A stretch of DNA of 64,000 nt from Deltaproteobacteria bacterium (GCA_006226595.1 SBGP01000082.1:1-64000), one strand, 5' to 3'; numbered from the stretch's first letter, positions 1 to 9,052 are shown. Made by a program: numbers and translations. The notes: generated by a model not told the origin, from the sequence alone.

Positions 1-163
1 TCGGTCACGTGCTTCAGCACGCTTCCTCCCCTACGGTGCCCTTGGCCACGGGCCAAGGTCCTTTCGCCGACCCTGCGGGCCCGACTTTCGGTGAAAAGCT
101 GCGCGACCGGCCGATCCGCGAAACGGCCCTCAGACCACTCGGTCCGACTCTTTCAGCAGCCTG
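1..163. other. Gene-free left edge with small hairpins
   Basis: No convincing reading frame was found here. Two short inverted repeats are visible: CGTGC-TTCA-GCACG at 8-21 and CCTTGGCC-ACG-GGCCAAGG at 40-58. They lie downstream of the minus-strand kinase gene that ends at 164, so they could form its terminator or belong to a structured RNA cut by the window edge. There is no clear U-tract. A 13-bp palindrome covering the kinase stop codon lies at 154-166. Confidence 0.4.
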
Positions 164-2020
164 CTAGAACGCGACTTCGCTGCGATCGGGCACAGCGAGG
201 GCCGCGCAGTACAGGTCGACGTAGCGGGCGTACGGCGCGAACTCGGGTCGCTCCGGGTAGTTCTTGCCGTAGTAGCAGGTCGCCGCGAAGTGACTGGCGA
301 CGACCCAGGCGCTGTACTCGGCCGCCGCGTCCCCCTGCGGCGCGGCGAGCGGCGCGGGCTCGGCGGTGAGTGCGCGCACGGCGGGCAGCCCCAGGTTGTG
401 GGCGGCGAGGGTGAGCGGCACCACAGCCCCGGAGGCGCGCAGGTCCGGGTCCTTCCACGCCGTGGACAGCGTGGACAGCGCGAGCGCCGTGCTCTTTGCG
501 ACGTCGCTGCGCTCGTCCACCGCACAGCCGAGCTGCTGGGGAATGCGACATCCCTGCGCGTCGAGCGGCCACTCGGAGCGCGGCGGAAACGGGCCCGGTG
601 CCGGCGTCCAGTCCGCCTCGGCATCGTCGTGGAAGCGGCAGTGCGCCACCTCGAGGGCGAGACCACTCCCATCGCCGTTCACCGCGGACCAGGGCATGAA
701 CTGCCACACGCCCTTCGCGCAGGCCGCTGACTGCAGCTCGGGCATGTACCGGCTCTCGACCCACGGCACCCCGGCGATGACCTCGGGCAAGCCGTAGTCC
801 CGGACCGCAGCGAGTACCGCGCCGTAGTCGTCGACCACCTGGTCGAGTCGGGCCCAGTCTTCGGGGCGGTCGAAGTCCGCGAGCCGCGCCTCGACGCGCG
901 CAACCCACGCCGCGTCCCAGGCCTCGGGACGGCGGAGCTCGGTGCGCTCGCTGGCCGCCGCCGCATCCTCCATCACGAAGTGCAGGATCGGCTGGGACAG
1001 AGCGTCGTGGAGGTCCGGCGGACTCGGGCGCAGCGCGATCGCCGCGCCGATCAGCGCGACCGTGGAGAGCCCTGCGACCCCGGCGACCGCCGGCCACCGC
1101 GCGCGGGAGGACGGAGGAGAGGCGCTTGCCGACTCGGAGAGCGAGCCATCGACCCGCTCACCGCGACCGACGGCGGTGCGCACCCGCTCTTCGGCCCACC
1201 GCCGGAGCGACGGTCCGTCGAGCGACGCCGCCAGCGCCTCGCAGGTCTCCTCCACCTCGCGCGCCGAAGGCCGAGAGCCCGGGTCCGCCGCCCGCATGGC
1301 GCGTGACAGCGCGAGCACGTCGTCGAGGGCGACGGCCTCGCGCACGTCCTCGAAGGTCGGCTCGGCGACGTCCGGACTCGGCCGCTGACCGACCACCATC
1401 TCGTGGAGCACCACGCCGAGCGAGTACACGTCGCCAGACGCCGACTCGACCCCCCGCAAGCGCTCGGGGGCGATGTACGCCGGCGTCCCGCTGATGTGCT
1501 GGGTGGTGCGCACCTCTCGCGCCTCGAAGGCGGCACGCGCGACACCGAAGTCGAGGATCTTGAGCTGCCCGGACGGCGTGATCCGCAGGTTCGCGGGCTT
1601 GAGGTCGCGATGCAGCAGGCCGAGCGGTTGGCCGTCCGGACCGGGTGTGTCCTGCGCGACCTGGAGGGCTCGCGCGACCTCGCCGACGACCTCGACCGCG
1701 ACCCGGGCGGGGAGCGGCCCCTCGACGAGCAAGGCCGCGATGTCGGCCCCGTCGACGAACTCCATCACCAGGGCCCACTGCCCGTCGAGCTGAACCGGCG
1801 CGTCGACGGCGACGATGGCGCGATCCGAGAGCAGCCCGAGAATGCGCGCCTCGTCGCGGAAGCGGCTCACCGCCGACTCGGGGACATCGGCGTGCAGCAG
1901 CTTCACCGCCACGTCCTTGGCGAAGCCGTGCGCCGCGTGCAGACGCGCTCGGTACACCACGCCGAAGCCGCCCTGGCCCAGGCGCTCGATCAGCTGGTAC
2001 CGCCGGGGTTCGGTGCTCAT
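164..2020 (-). CDS. Membrane Ser/Thr kinase fused to a lytic-transglycosylase-like domain
   Basis: This 618-residue protein starts with a complete Hanks-type kinase domain: glycine loop GQGGFG near residue 15, catalytic lysine K40 (VAVK), HRDLKPAN at 137-144, DFG at 157-159 and an APE-type segment near 184. A low-complexity linker leads to one hydrophobic segment at about 309-331. After it comes a soluble domain with the Slt signature: a catalytic-type glutamate in PWVESRY (E422), then KGVWQFMPWS and an AAHNLG motif. The likely topology is a cytoplasmic kinase and a periplasmic peptidoglycan-binding or -cleaving domain. The ATG at 2020 was chosen because the kinase fold begins directly after it. 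A divergent FHA gene starts 30 bp away. Cleavage activity is not proven, since the domain could be a wall sensor. Confidence 0.85.
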   Translation of the reverse strand: MSTEPRRYQLIERLGQGGFGVVYRARLHAAHGFAKDVAVKLLHADVPESAVSRFRDEARILGLLSDRAIVAVDAPVQLDGQWALVMEFVDGADIAALLVEGPLPARVAVEVVGEVARALQVAQDTPGPDGQPLGLLHRDLKPANLRITPSGQLKILDFGVARAAFEAREVRTTQHISGTPAYIAPERLRGVESASGDVYSLGVVLHEMVVGQRPSPDVAEPTFEDVREAVALDDVLALSRAMRAADPGSRPSAREVEETCEALAASLDGPSLRRWAEERVRTAVGRGERVDGSLSESASASPPSSRARWPAVAGVAGLSTVALIGAAIALRPSPPDLHDALSQPILHFVMEDAAAASERTELRRPEAWDAAWVARVEARLADFDRPEDWARLDQVVDDYGAVLAAVRDYGLPEVIAGVPWVESRYMPELQSAACAKGVWQFMPWSAVNGDGSGLALEVAHCRFHDDAEADWTPAPGPFPPRSEWPLDAQGCRIPQQLGCAVDERSDVAKSTALALSTLSTAWKDPDLRASGAVVPLTLAAHNLGLPAVRALTAEPAPLAAPQGDAAAEYSAWVVASHFAATCYYGKNYPERPEFAPYARYVDLYCAALAVPDRSEVAF

Positions 2021-2050
2021 CGCGCCGGAGCATACCAGGGGCCCCGTGAC

Positions 2051-2791
2051 ATGATGGCGCCCGTGGCCACCCTCGAACACATCGCCAGCGGACGCATCTT
2101 CACCCCGGGTCCCCGGGCCGTGCTCGGGCGCGCCGCGAGCGCCGAGCTGACCCTCGACGACCGCCGCGTCTCCGGCGAGCACGCCTCGATCTACTGGGAC
2201 GGAAGCGAGTGGCGGGTCCGCGATCTGGGCAGCCGCAACGGCACCTTCGTTGGCGACACCCGCGTGCTTCCCGGCGAGGACCCGGTCCTCGCCCTCGGCG
2301 ACATCCTCGACCTCGGCGGAGGCGGCGAGCGCTGGCAGGTACTCGACCTCGACAGCCCCGAGCACACGACCCGCGCCATCACCCTCCCGCCGACCCTCGA
2401 GGCCACTCGGTCGAGCGCGCCCACGCCGGCGGAGCTCGCCCTCGTCCTGCGCGTCAGCGCCGACGAGGAGTACGTCGAGGTCATGGTGCACCTGCCGAGC
2501 GGACCCGTGGCCCTCGCTCCGCGCGCGTTTCACGACCTGCTCCTCGTGCTCGCCCGCCATCGCCTCGGCGAGCGCGGCAGCGTCGCCGAGAGCGAGGAGG
2601 GCTGGGTGTACTTCGACGACCTGTGCGCGATGCTCGGTCGCGAGCGCACCCGCGTGAACGTGGACGTGTTCCGGGCGCGGCAGCAACTCGGGGAGCTCGG
2701 CGTCGTTCAGGCCGTGGACCTGTTCGAGCGTCGCGTGACCACGAGGCAGATCCGCCTCGGCGTCGCACGCCTCACCGTCGCCCCCCTGTGA
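2051..2791 (+). CDS. FHA domain protein with C-terminal winged-helix-like domain
   Basis: This protein has about 246 residues. The first ~95 form an FHA phosphothreonine-binding domain, shown by the GRA motif, SGEHASI and the RDLGSRNGTFV signature. A linker leads to a C-terminal segment predicted to be helical and DNA-binding-like, with the pattern GWVYFDDLCAML followed by an Asn and Arg-rich helix (VNVDVFRARQQL). It is divergent from the kinase-transglycosylase gene and shares its 30-bp start region. By context it probably reads that kinase's phosphorylation state and may pass it to transcription; this is inference. The same architecture occurs again at 21889-22845, also beside a kinase. ATG at 2051 or 2054 is possible. 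Confidence 0.75.
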   Translation: MMAPVATLEHIASGRIFTPGPRAVLGRAASAELTLDDRRVSGEHASIYWDGSEWRVRDLGSRNGTFVGDTRVLPGEDPVLALGDILDLGGGGERWQVLDLDSPEHTTRAITLPPTLEATRSSAPTPAELALVLRVSADEEYVEVMVHLPSGPVALAPRAFHDLLLVLARHRLGERGSVAESEEGWVYFDDLCAMLGRERTRVNVDVFRARQQLGELGVVQAVDLFERRVTTRQIRLGVARLTVAPL

Positions 2792-2801
2792 GCCGCGCAC
2801 C

Positions 2802-3431
2802 TCAGTCCTCCAGCATCGCCGCGGCGGCCATCACGTCCGCTGCGTAGGTCGGCAGCGCGCCTCGCTCGATGAGCAGCCACACATCGGTGGTGCCCTGCTC
2901 GGCCATGACCGCGCGCAGGTGCTTCTCGCCGACGTTGTACGCGGCAATCGCCGCCGGCCAGTCGCCGAAGCTCGCGTGCAGGTCGGTGAGCAGGTCGAGC
3001 GCGGCGGCGGTGGACTTCTCGGGGTCCATGCGCTCGTCGACCTCGCCGTCGACCCTCAGGCCGTACGCACGCGCGGTGGACGGGATGAACTGCCACACCC
3101 CCGCTGCCGGGTACTCCTCGGGCCGTGCGGGCACGTTGTCGAAGCCGGACTCGACGAACGCGACCGCCTCGAGCTGCGGCGGCAGCCCACGCGCGGCGAT
3201 CACCCCCTCGATGAAGCGAACCTCCTCGCGCTGCATGAACGCGTGGTCCGCGAAGCGACGTCCGCGCTCGCTGGTCGCGAGCACCTCGTACCGCGCCTCG
3301 ACCACCGGGCTCTGGGGCACGGTGAACGCCGCGCTCGACGCCGAGGCGGCGCGCTCGGCGAAGCCAGGCTCGGAAGCGCCGCAGGCGGTCAGGGCGAGCA
3401 CGAGGATCAAGGACGGAACGGAATCGAACAT
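2802..3431 (-). CDS. Lytic transglycosylase-like lipoprotein
   Basis: This 209-residue protein has a lipoprotein signal with an LTAC lipobox (C17). The mature part is an Slt-type (goose-lysozyme fold) domain: catalytic-type glutamate E94 in AFVESGF, then GVWQFIPSTA near 111 and an AAYNVGE motif near 165. Family members cleave the MurNAc-GlcNAc bond of peptidoglycan to give 1,6-anhydro products. It converges with the FHA gene and is the second Slt-like domain in the first 3.5 kb, beside the kinase fusion. It is short for a full transglycosylase, and I see no separate wall-binding domain. Confidence 0.8.
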   Translation of the reverse strand: MFDSVPSLILVLALTACGASEPGFAERAASASSAAFTVPQSPVVEARYEVLATSERGRRFADHAFMQREEVRFIEGVIAARGLPPQLEAVAFVESGFDNVPARPEEYPAAGVWQFIPSTARAYGLRVDGEVDERMDPEKSTAAALDLLTDLHASFGDWPAAIAAYNVGEKHLRAVMAEQGTTDVWLLIERGALPTYAADVMAAAAMLED

Positions 3432-3518
3432 GAAGGCCTCCAGTTGGCTGCCTTCGTTCTAGGCCCCGCACCCGATGACGCGCCTTTTCGGGCGATATCA
3501 GCCGATGTCAGAGGGTTC

Positions 3519-3698
3519 CTACTCTTCGTCGGTCATCAGCATGCGTTGAATGCGGATCCACCACACCAGACGGAACGCCGCCAGGGCGAGCACGGCGCCG
3601 CCAACTGGCTTGTTTCCTTCCATCCACAGCGAGCTACCCACCGCGACGAACAGGGCCACGGTGAGCAGACCGAGCATCTGCCGAATGCGAGGACTCAC
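3519..3698 (-). CDS. Small membrane protein
   Basis: This is a 59-residue protein with two hydrophobic stretches, roughly MLGLLTVALFVAVGSSLW and GGAVLALAAFRLVWW, followed by a short charged tail ending TDEE. I chose the GTG at 3698 rather than an upstream ATG at 3728 because it overlaps the stop of the preceding gene as GTGA, a typical translational-coupling arrangement. It is therefore in an operon with the hypothetical gene at 3695-4612. I do not recognise a family. It may be a small inner-membrane partner of the upstream product. Confidence 0.55.
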   Translation of the reverse strand: MSPRIRQMLGLLTVALFVAVGSSLWMEGNKPVGGAVLALAAFRLVWWIRIQRMLMTDEE

Positions 3699-4612
3699 GC
3701 GGCCATGCCGTCGACGAGTACTCCCCACCAGTGCCGAGCGTCCGCGTCCCAGCTGGTGTGCTCGGGCCCGCGCTCGGGAAGCAGCGCGACCACCGGAGAC
3801 AGCTTGTGCAGGCGGCGGAAGTCACGCAGCCGCTCGAGCGCGATCTTGGGACCGGCGGGCACCGCGAGGCGCTCCTCGAGGAAGCGCGCGCGCGACGCGA
3901 CGAGTCCGATGAGCGCGATCTGGATGGCGGGCGGATAGCCGCGCCAGCGGTCGCCGAGACCCGTGGTCGCCCACTGCACGAGGGCCGCTTCGGTGGCGAC
4001 CTCGACGCCGTCGTCCCAGCGCTGTGGCAGCTCCATGGTCGAGAGCAGGTCGCGGAGGTTGCCGACCCAGCCCGAGGACTGGACGTGCGGAAGCGGCTTC
4101 GGGTGCTTGGGCGGGGCCTTGGCCGGACCCGAGGTGAACACGCTCTGGACGTAGCCGTCGGTCCGCTCGCCGCTCGCCGTGCGCTCGTCGTCGTACTGAC
4201 CACCATCGGTCGCCGTGTCCACGCCGTCGTTGACGCGGATGTGGGGGATGGTCATGGTGACGTCGTCCCCGAAGCCCGCCTGGACGAGGTCCTCCATGCG
4301 GCGCTGCACGGTGATCTCGTTGTCCGCAGCACTCAGCGTCGGCGGGTCGCTGACGTCCTCTTCCGGCTCGATGAGCTCGACGATGCGCCGCTCCATCGTG
4401 TCGGCGTCGTCGACCTCCTCGATGTCGGTCTCGGCGCCCATGCGGAGGAAGTTGTGCAGCTCCATGCCGAGCTCGGCGTAGATCGCGTCGAGGGCCTTGG
4501 CGGCTTCGCGCTGCTCGCTCGAGCCGGGATCGGCCTCGGTCACCGCGAGCCGCGCGGTCTCGGCCCGCTCGATCAGCTCGCGGGCGGTCTTGCTTTCCAG
4601 GAAGTCGCGCAT
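3695..4612 (-). CDS. Hypothetical protein, 305 aa
   Basis: I do not recognise a family. The N-terminal ~60 residues are helical and charged, and an acidic stretch (ETDIEEVDD) follows. The middle contains several Asp/Glu-rich segments. The C-terminal ~120 residues look like a compact helical domain rich in Trp and Leu (LPQRWDDGVE, WATTGLGDRWRG, SWDADARHWWG). There is no signal peptide or membrane segment, so it should be cytoplasmic. It starts 9 bp after the Nudix gene ends and is translationally coupled to the small membrane protein downstream, so the three form one operon. Confidence 0.6.
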   Translation of the reverse strand: MRDFLESKTARELIERAETARLAVTEADPGSSEQREAAKALDAIYAELGMELHNFLRMGAETDIEEVDDADTMERRIVELIEPEEDVSDPPTLSAADNEITVQRRMEDLVQAGFGDDVTMTIPHIRVNDGVDTATDGGQYDDERTASGERTDGYVQSVFTSGPAKAPPKHPKPLPHVQSSGWVGNLRDLLSTMELPQRWDDGVEVATEAALVQWATTGLGDRWRGYPPAIQIALIGLVASRARFLEERLAVPAGPKIALERLRDFRRLHKLSPVVALLPERGPEHTSWDADARHWWGVLVDGMAA

Positions 4613-4621
4613 GGCCGCACT

Positions 4622-5176
4622 CTACCGCGAACCCTTCGCGCTCTTCGCGAAGAAGGGCTCGAACTGCGGGTCGTTGCGGCGCAACAGCACCGCCTGGCAC
4701 GTGTTCACGACCAGCGCGTGGGTGATCTCCCCGGCGCGCAGCGCGGACTCGAGGTCGCGAAGCGGAAGGCGCACGACCTCGATCTCCTCGTCCTCGTCCG
4801 GATCGGGCTCACCGACGAGCTCGGCGTCGAGCAGGGCGAACATGGAGATGCGGTTGTCCTGCATGGCGGGGTTCGGGTGGGTGAAGCCCAGCGGAACGAG
4901 CCGTCCGCCGCCATAGCCGGTCTCCTCGCGAAGCTCGCGCACGGCGCCCTCGCTCGCCTGCTCACCGGGATCGACGATGCCGCCCGGCAGCTCGAGGGTC
5001 TCGGCGTTGATGCCGTGGCGATGCTGCCGCACGAGCACGACCTCACCCGCGCGCGTGATCGCCGCGATGTTCACCCAGTCCGGCACCCGGATGCGCACGT
5101 ACTCGCGAACTCCCGCGCGCGTCTCGTGGTCGACGAGGTCCAGCGCCATGAACGACGTCTCGTACACAGTCCGCAT
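4622..5176 (-). CDS. Nudix hydrolase, ADP-ribose pyrophosphatase type
   Basis: This protein has 184 residues. The Nudix box is complete: GGIVDPGEQASEGAVRELRE followed by ETGY, matching GX5EX7REUXEEXGU. The preceding strand VVLVRQHRHG is typical of ADP-ribose or NDP-sugar pyrophosphatases, which split X-linked nucleoside diphosphates into two monophosphates using divalent metal. The ATG at 5176 is preceded by AAGGAG at good spacing. A GTG two codons upstream is possible but too close to that ribosome site. It leads a three-gene operon with the hypothetical and small membrane genes. Confidence 0.8.
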   Translation of the reverse strand: MRTVYETSFMALDLVDHETRAGVREYVRIRVPDWVNIAAITRAGEVVLVRQHRHGINAETLELPGGIVDPGEQASEGAVRELREETGYGGGRLVPLGFTHPNPAMQDNRISMFALLDAELVGEPDPDEDEEIEVVRLPLRDLESALRAGEITHALVVNTCQAVLLRRNDPQFEPFFAKSAKGSR

Positions 5177-5237
5177 CCACACTCCTTCGGCGGCATCCTA
5201 CCCACGGCCGGGGTAATGGCGCCGGGATGGAGTGCCC

Positions 5238-6662
5238 ATGAGCCGCCGCCGCCGCCTCGAACCCTTCGACCTCACCGTACTTCGCCTGGCCAAGGGCGGG
5301 GTCGGAGAGGGCATCGCGCCCGACGGCAAGCCGATGCACGTGCGCGGGGCGCCTCCCGGGAGCGTCGTCCACGTCGTGCCGATGGGCCACAAGAAGGGCG
5401 TGTGGCAGGGCCGGCGCACGGCGATGGTGTCCCCGGCCCCGGCGTCCGCCGAGCCCCGGTGCGCGGTGTTCGGCCTGTGCGGCGGCTGCCAGCTCCAGGA
5501 GCTGCAGATCGAGGCGCAGCGACGGCACAAGTCGGGCCTCGCGCTGCGACAGGCCTCCGGCGAGGCGGGACTCGAGGGCATCGCGGTGCACGACACCCGC
5601 GGCGCGGACGCCGCCTATGGCTACCGCAACAAGGTCGAGCTCTCCTTCGGCCCGCAGCGCTATCTCTCCGAGGCGGAGCACCAGGCGGGCGTGCCCATCG
5701 ACGGCCGCTTCCTGGGCATGCACGCACCGGGGCGCTTCGACCGGGTGGTCGACACCTCGCGCTGCGAGCTCGTCGGAGAGGCGCCGAACGGGCTCCTCGC
5801 CATCGTTCGCGAGCACGCCCTCGCCGACGACGCGCCGGTGCCGTGGAGCGTGCGCAGCCACACCGGGTTCTGGCGGCACCTCGGCCTGCGCATGTCCGAG
5901 GCCGATCGCGAGGTGCTGGTCTCGCTGTACACGAACGCGCCCGATGAGCACGCCACCCGCGTGGTCACCGCACTGGCCGAGGCACTCGTCGCCGCGGAGC
6001 TTCCCGACGGCTGGCGCTGTGCCGGGGTGTCGTGGTTCGTGAACACCGGCGTCGCCGACGTCGCGCGCGGCGAGCTGCAGCAGTGCTGGGGGCGCGGGCA
6101 CATCACCGAGGCCCTGCTCGGCAAGCGCTTTCGACTCTCGCCCCAGGCGTTCTTCCAGACCTCGACCGCGGGCGCCGAGATCCTGTACCGCACCATCGGC
6201 GATGCCCTGGGCGAGGCGCGCGGCACGCTCCTCGACCTGTACTGCGGCACCGGCTCGATCGGCATCACGCTCGCCGAAGGCTTCGAGCGCGTGGTCGGCG
6301 TGGAGCTCGTGCCCGAGGCCGTCGAAGATGCCAGGGCGAACGCCGCCGCCAACGGCGTCATCGCAGAGTTCGAGGTCGGAAAGGTCGAGGACGCGCTCGA
6401 CATCCTCGCTCGCACACGCGGCACGCGATCGCTCGTCGTCGACCCGCCGCGCGCCGGGCTGCACCCGAAGGTCGCCAAGGCCCTCGCCACCGCCGAGGCC
6501 GACGTGCTCGTGTACGTCGCGTGCAACCCGCAGTCCCTCGGTCGCGACCGCGCCGCCCTCGAAGAAGGCGGATGGCGGCTCACCGACCTGTGGTGCGTCG
6601 ACTTGTTCCCGCACACCGGGCACATGGAGGTCGTCGGCCGCTTCGTCCGGCACGTCAGCTGA
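5238..6662 (+). CDS. TrmA/RlmD-family RNA (uracil-C5)-methyltransferase
   Basis: This protein has 474 residues. The N-terminal ~60 form a TRAM-like beta-barrel. An iron-sulfur motif follows with C75-x5-C81-x2-C84, and a later cysteine in TSRCEL is likely the fourth ligand. The methyltransferase domain has the SAM-binding LDLYCGTGSIGI motif, the DPPRAGLH segment and the nucleophile-type motif VACNPQSLGRD. The C-terminal HTGHMEVVGRF is also typical. Such enzymes make 5-methyluridine in 23S rRNA or tRNA. The exact target (U1939, U747 or tRNA U54) cannot be decided from sequence alone. ATG 5238 is preferred over the GTG at 5232. Confidence 0.85.
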   Translation: MSRRRRLEPFDLTVLRLAKGGVGEGIAPDGKPMHVRGAPPGSVVHVVPMGHKKGVWQGRRTAMVSPAPASAEPRCAVFGLCGGCQLQELQIEAQRRHKSGLALRQASGEAGLEGIAVHDTRGADAAYGYRNKVELSFGPQRYLSEAEHQAGVPIDGRFLGMHAPGRFDRVVDTSRCELVGEAPNGLLAIVREHALADDAPVPWSVRSHTGFWRHLGLRMSEADREVLVSLYTNAPDEHATRVVTALAEALVAAELPDGWRCAGVSWFVNTGVADVARGELQQCWGRGHITEALLGKRFRLSPQAFFQTSTAGAEILYRTIGDALGEARGTLLDLYCGTGSIGITLAEGFERVVGVELVPEAVEDARANAAANGVIAEFEVGKVEDALDILARTRGTRSLVVDPPRAGLHPKVAKALATAEADVLVYVACNPQSLGRDRAALEEGGWRLTDLWCVDLFPHTGHMEVVGRFVRHVS

Positions 6663-6724
6663 CCGACAGCCCCACCTGGGAAACCGGGGGGCGAAAGTGG
6701 CATGCTGAGCGGCGGAGGACCTGC

Positions 6725-9052
6725 GTGACGCGAACCGTTTCCCTGCTGCTCACGTTGGCGCTCGCTGCGCCAGCCGCGGGCAGCGAGCTCGACGACCTGC
6801 TCGCCATGGACCTCGAGCAGCTCATGGAGGTCGAGGTCCTCTCGGCCTCGCGCACGCTCGAGCGCCAGGTCGACGCGCCGGCCGCCGTCACCGTGATCAC
6901 CCGCCAGATGATCGACGAGCGCGGCTACCTCACGCTCGCCGACGCGCTGCGCGACGTGCCCGGCTTCGACGTCGCCACCGGCTACCCGGCGGGCGAGTAC
7001 CCGACGCACCTGCTGTTCCGCGGCCAGGGAGACGTCGGCCAGTCCAAGCTGCTCGTGCTCATCGACAACATCGAGCAGAACGAGGTGAGCAACGGCTGGG
7101 TCAATCAGTTCGGCTGGGAGGGTCACCTCGACGACATCGAACGCATCGAGGTCATCGCGGGGCCCGGCTCGACGCTGTACGGCGGCCACGCGTACGCCGG
7201 CGTGATCCACATCATCACCACCCGCCCCACCGACGAGGTCGGCGAGGACACGCCGGTCCGCGCCCAGGCCCGCGTCGTGGGCGGCACCTACCGCACGCTG
7301 ATGCCCTCGGCATCGCTCACCTGGCGGCTTCCCGACGGTGGGGCCCTGCGTCTGTCCGGTCGCTTCGTGACCAGCGAGGGCGACCACGGGCTGAACCGCG
7401 CCGACCCTGGCAACTACTGGACCGACAACGCCGAGCCCCTGCAGGTCAACACGCTCGAACAGGGTGTGATCGACAACCAGACCGACGCTTCGGGCAACAC
7501 CCCTGCCCTCGCCGACGGCTTCGACACGCACATCCGCGACGCCTCCGTCCGCGCCCGCCTCGAGACGGCCCACCTCGACGTGGGCGCCTGGTGGTGGAAC
7601 CGCTCCGAGGGTCTCGGCAGCGAGGTCGTCGGCTACGAGTACTTCGCGAACACCGCCGGCGTGCCGTACCGGGCGCACCACATGGGCTACGGCCTGTCGC
7701 TACGCCACCTCGCACCGCTCTCCGACCGCACGAACCTGCGCGTGCAGGCGTCGATGCGCGGCACCGAGATCCGCCCGGACACCGAGTTCGTCTACACCTA
7801 CCAGTACCAGTCCGTGGACAACGGCACCGACCCGGTCACCGAGGACTACACCAAGAACTACCGGGGCTCGGGCATCGAGCTGTCCTTCGATCCACAGCTC
7901 GACGTGCGGCTCTCCGAGACCGAGGGCTGGGAGAACCGGCTCACCGTCGGCGCCGAGGCCCAGCGCCGCATCCGCGAGTACGCCGCCATCGGCATCGGCG
8001 ACCACGCGCACGACGGCGCCTCCACCATTGTCGACCGCACCTTCCCGACCGGCGAACCCAGCGTGAACCCGGTGTTCCTGTCATGGAGCGGCGCGGTGTA
8101 CGCCCAGGACGTGCAGGAGCTCGGCAAGCACCGCCTCATCGCGGGACTGCGCGCGGACTTCGACACCGCCACCGCCGTGTCCCTCAACCCCCGCGCGGGT
8201 CTCGTGCTGCATCCCTCCGAGGACTGGACGCTCAAGTTCCTGTACGGGGAGGCCTTCAAGGCCCCCACGGTGTTCGAGCTGCGCGACGAGTGGCGCGGCA
8301 ATCCGGACCTCGAGCCTCAGAAGGTCCGCACCGGCGAGATCGAACAGCGTGCACGTCTGCTCGATGGCCGCCTGTTCGTCGGCTCCGGCGTGTGGGCGAG
8401 CGTCGCCCACGACCTGATCGAGATCGCCGCCAACCCGGACCCGAGTGCCGTGCCCGTCGGCCCCGAGGGCCAGCACGCCGAGTACTACCAGAATCTCGGA
8501 AGCACCGCCGCCTTCGGTGTGTCCGGAGATGTGCGCGGCACGCCGGTGGAGGGCCTGACCGTGTACGGCAACTACGCCCTCACCCTCGGCGAGGACTTCG
8601 GACCCTTGGACGGCACCGCCACGCACAAGGTGAACCTCGGCGCGACGTGGAACGCGTTCGACATCGCGAGCCTGCACGTCGGCGGCAACATCTACAGCCG
8701 CGTGAAGGCGCCGGCCACGAACCGCTACTACCACCCCGTCGACGATGCCTGGGTCGCGGACAACTACGCCTACGTCACCGAAGACGACCCCGACGGCTTC
8801 GGTCCCGGCCACGTGCTGATCAACACGACGGTGCGCTCCCGGAGCGTGGAGATCGGCCGCGTCGCCGTGTCCGGCGAGCTGCTGGTCCGCAACCTGCTCG
8901 ACAGCCCCATCCTCGGTATGGGACGGCAGGCGGGGTCGGGCACGCGGCCCATCGACCAGCCCTCGGTGATGAACCCGGACGGCTTCGGGCCCGCGTACCA
9001 CCCGCTCCCCGGACGCGAGATCCTCGTCGGTGTGCGGGGTGCCTTCCGGTGA
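6725..9052 (+). CDS. TonB-dependent outer-membrane receptor
   Basis: This 775-residue protein starts at GTG 6725 behind GGCGGAGG. A signal peptide (LLLTLALAAPAAG) is followed by the leader-like DLEQLMEVEVLSASR, then a plug domain with APAAVTVITRQMI, ALRDVPGFDV, and an RIEVIAGPGSTLYGG motif. The remainder alternates Tyr/Trp-rich strands as in a 22-strand barrel. TonB receptors import bound ligands across the outer membrane. Its stop overlaps the YfiR-like gene by GTGA, and that gene in turn overlaps a histidine kinase. TonB receptor, YfiR-like protein and sensor kinase clusters recur in proteobacteria and suggest a signalling role rather than simple nutrient uptake. The ligand is unknown. Confidence 0.88.
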   Translation: MTRTVSLLLTLALAAPAAGSELDDLLAMDLEQLMEVEVLSASRTLERQVDAPAAVTVITRQMIDERGYLTLADALRDVPGFDVATGYPAGEYPTHLLFRGQGDVGQSKLLVLIDNIEQNEVSNGWVNQFGWEGHLDDIERIEVIAGPGSTLYGGHAYAGVIHIITTRPTDEVGEDTPVRAQARVVGGTYRTLMPSASLTWRLPDGGALRLSGRFVTSEGDHGLNRADPGNYWTDNAEPLQVNTLEQGVIDNQTDASGNTPALADGFDTHIRDASVRARLETAHLDVGAWWWNRSEGLGSEVVGYEYFANTAGVPYRAHHMGYGLSLRHLAPLSDRTNLRVQASMRGTEIRPDTEFVYTYQYQSVDNGTDPVTEDYTKNYRGSGIELSFDPQLDVRLSETEGWENRLTVGAEAQRRIREYAAIGIGDHAHDGASTIVDRTFPTGEPSVNPVFLSWSGAVYAQDVQELGKHRLIAGLRADFDTATAVSLNPRAGLVLHPSEDWTLKFLYGEAFKAPTVFELRDEWRGNPDLEPQKVRTGEIEQRARLLDGRLFVGSGVWASVAHDLIEIAANPDPSAVPVGPEGQHAEYYQNLGSTAAFGVSGDVRGTPVEGLTVYGNYALTLGEDFGPLDGTATHKVNLGATWNAFDIASLHVGGNIYSRVKAPATNRYYHPVDDAWVADNYAYVTEDDPDGFGPGHVLINTTVRSRSVEIGRVAVSGELLVRNLLDSPILGMGRQAGSGTRPIDQPSVMNPDGFGPAYHPLPGREILVGVRGAFR

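Noticed and set aside
1-163. Possible structured RNA (RNase P or SRP RNA-like) at the left edge
   Set aside because: Short motifs such as GAAAGTC in the reverse strand recall RNase P, but the surrounding helices and conserved boxes do not match, and the element would be cut by the window edge.
5660-7681. Long antisense reading frames over the methyltransferase and TonB receptor genes
   Set aside because: At this GC content the third codon position leaves long stop-free frames on the opposite strand; their translations have no recognisable motifs.
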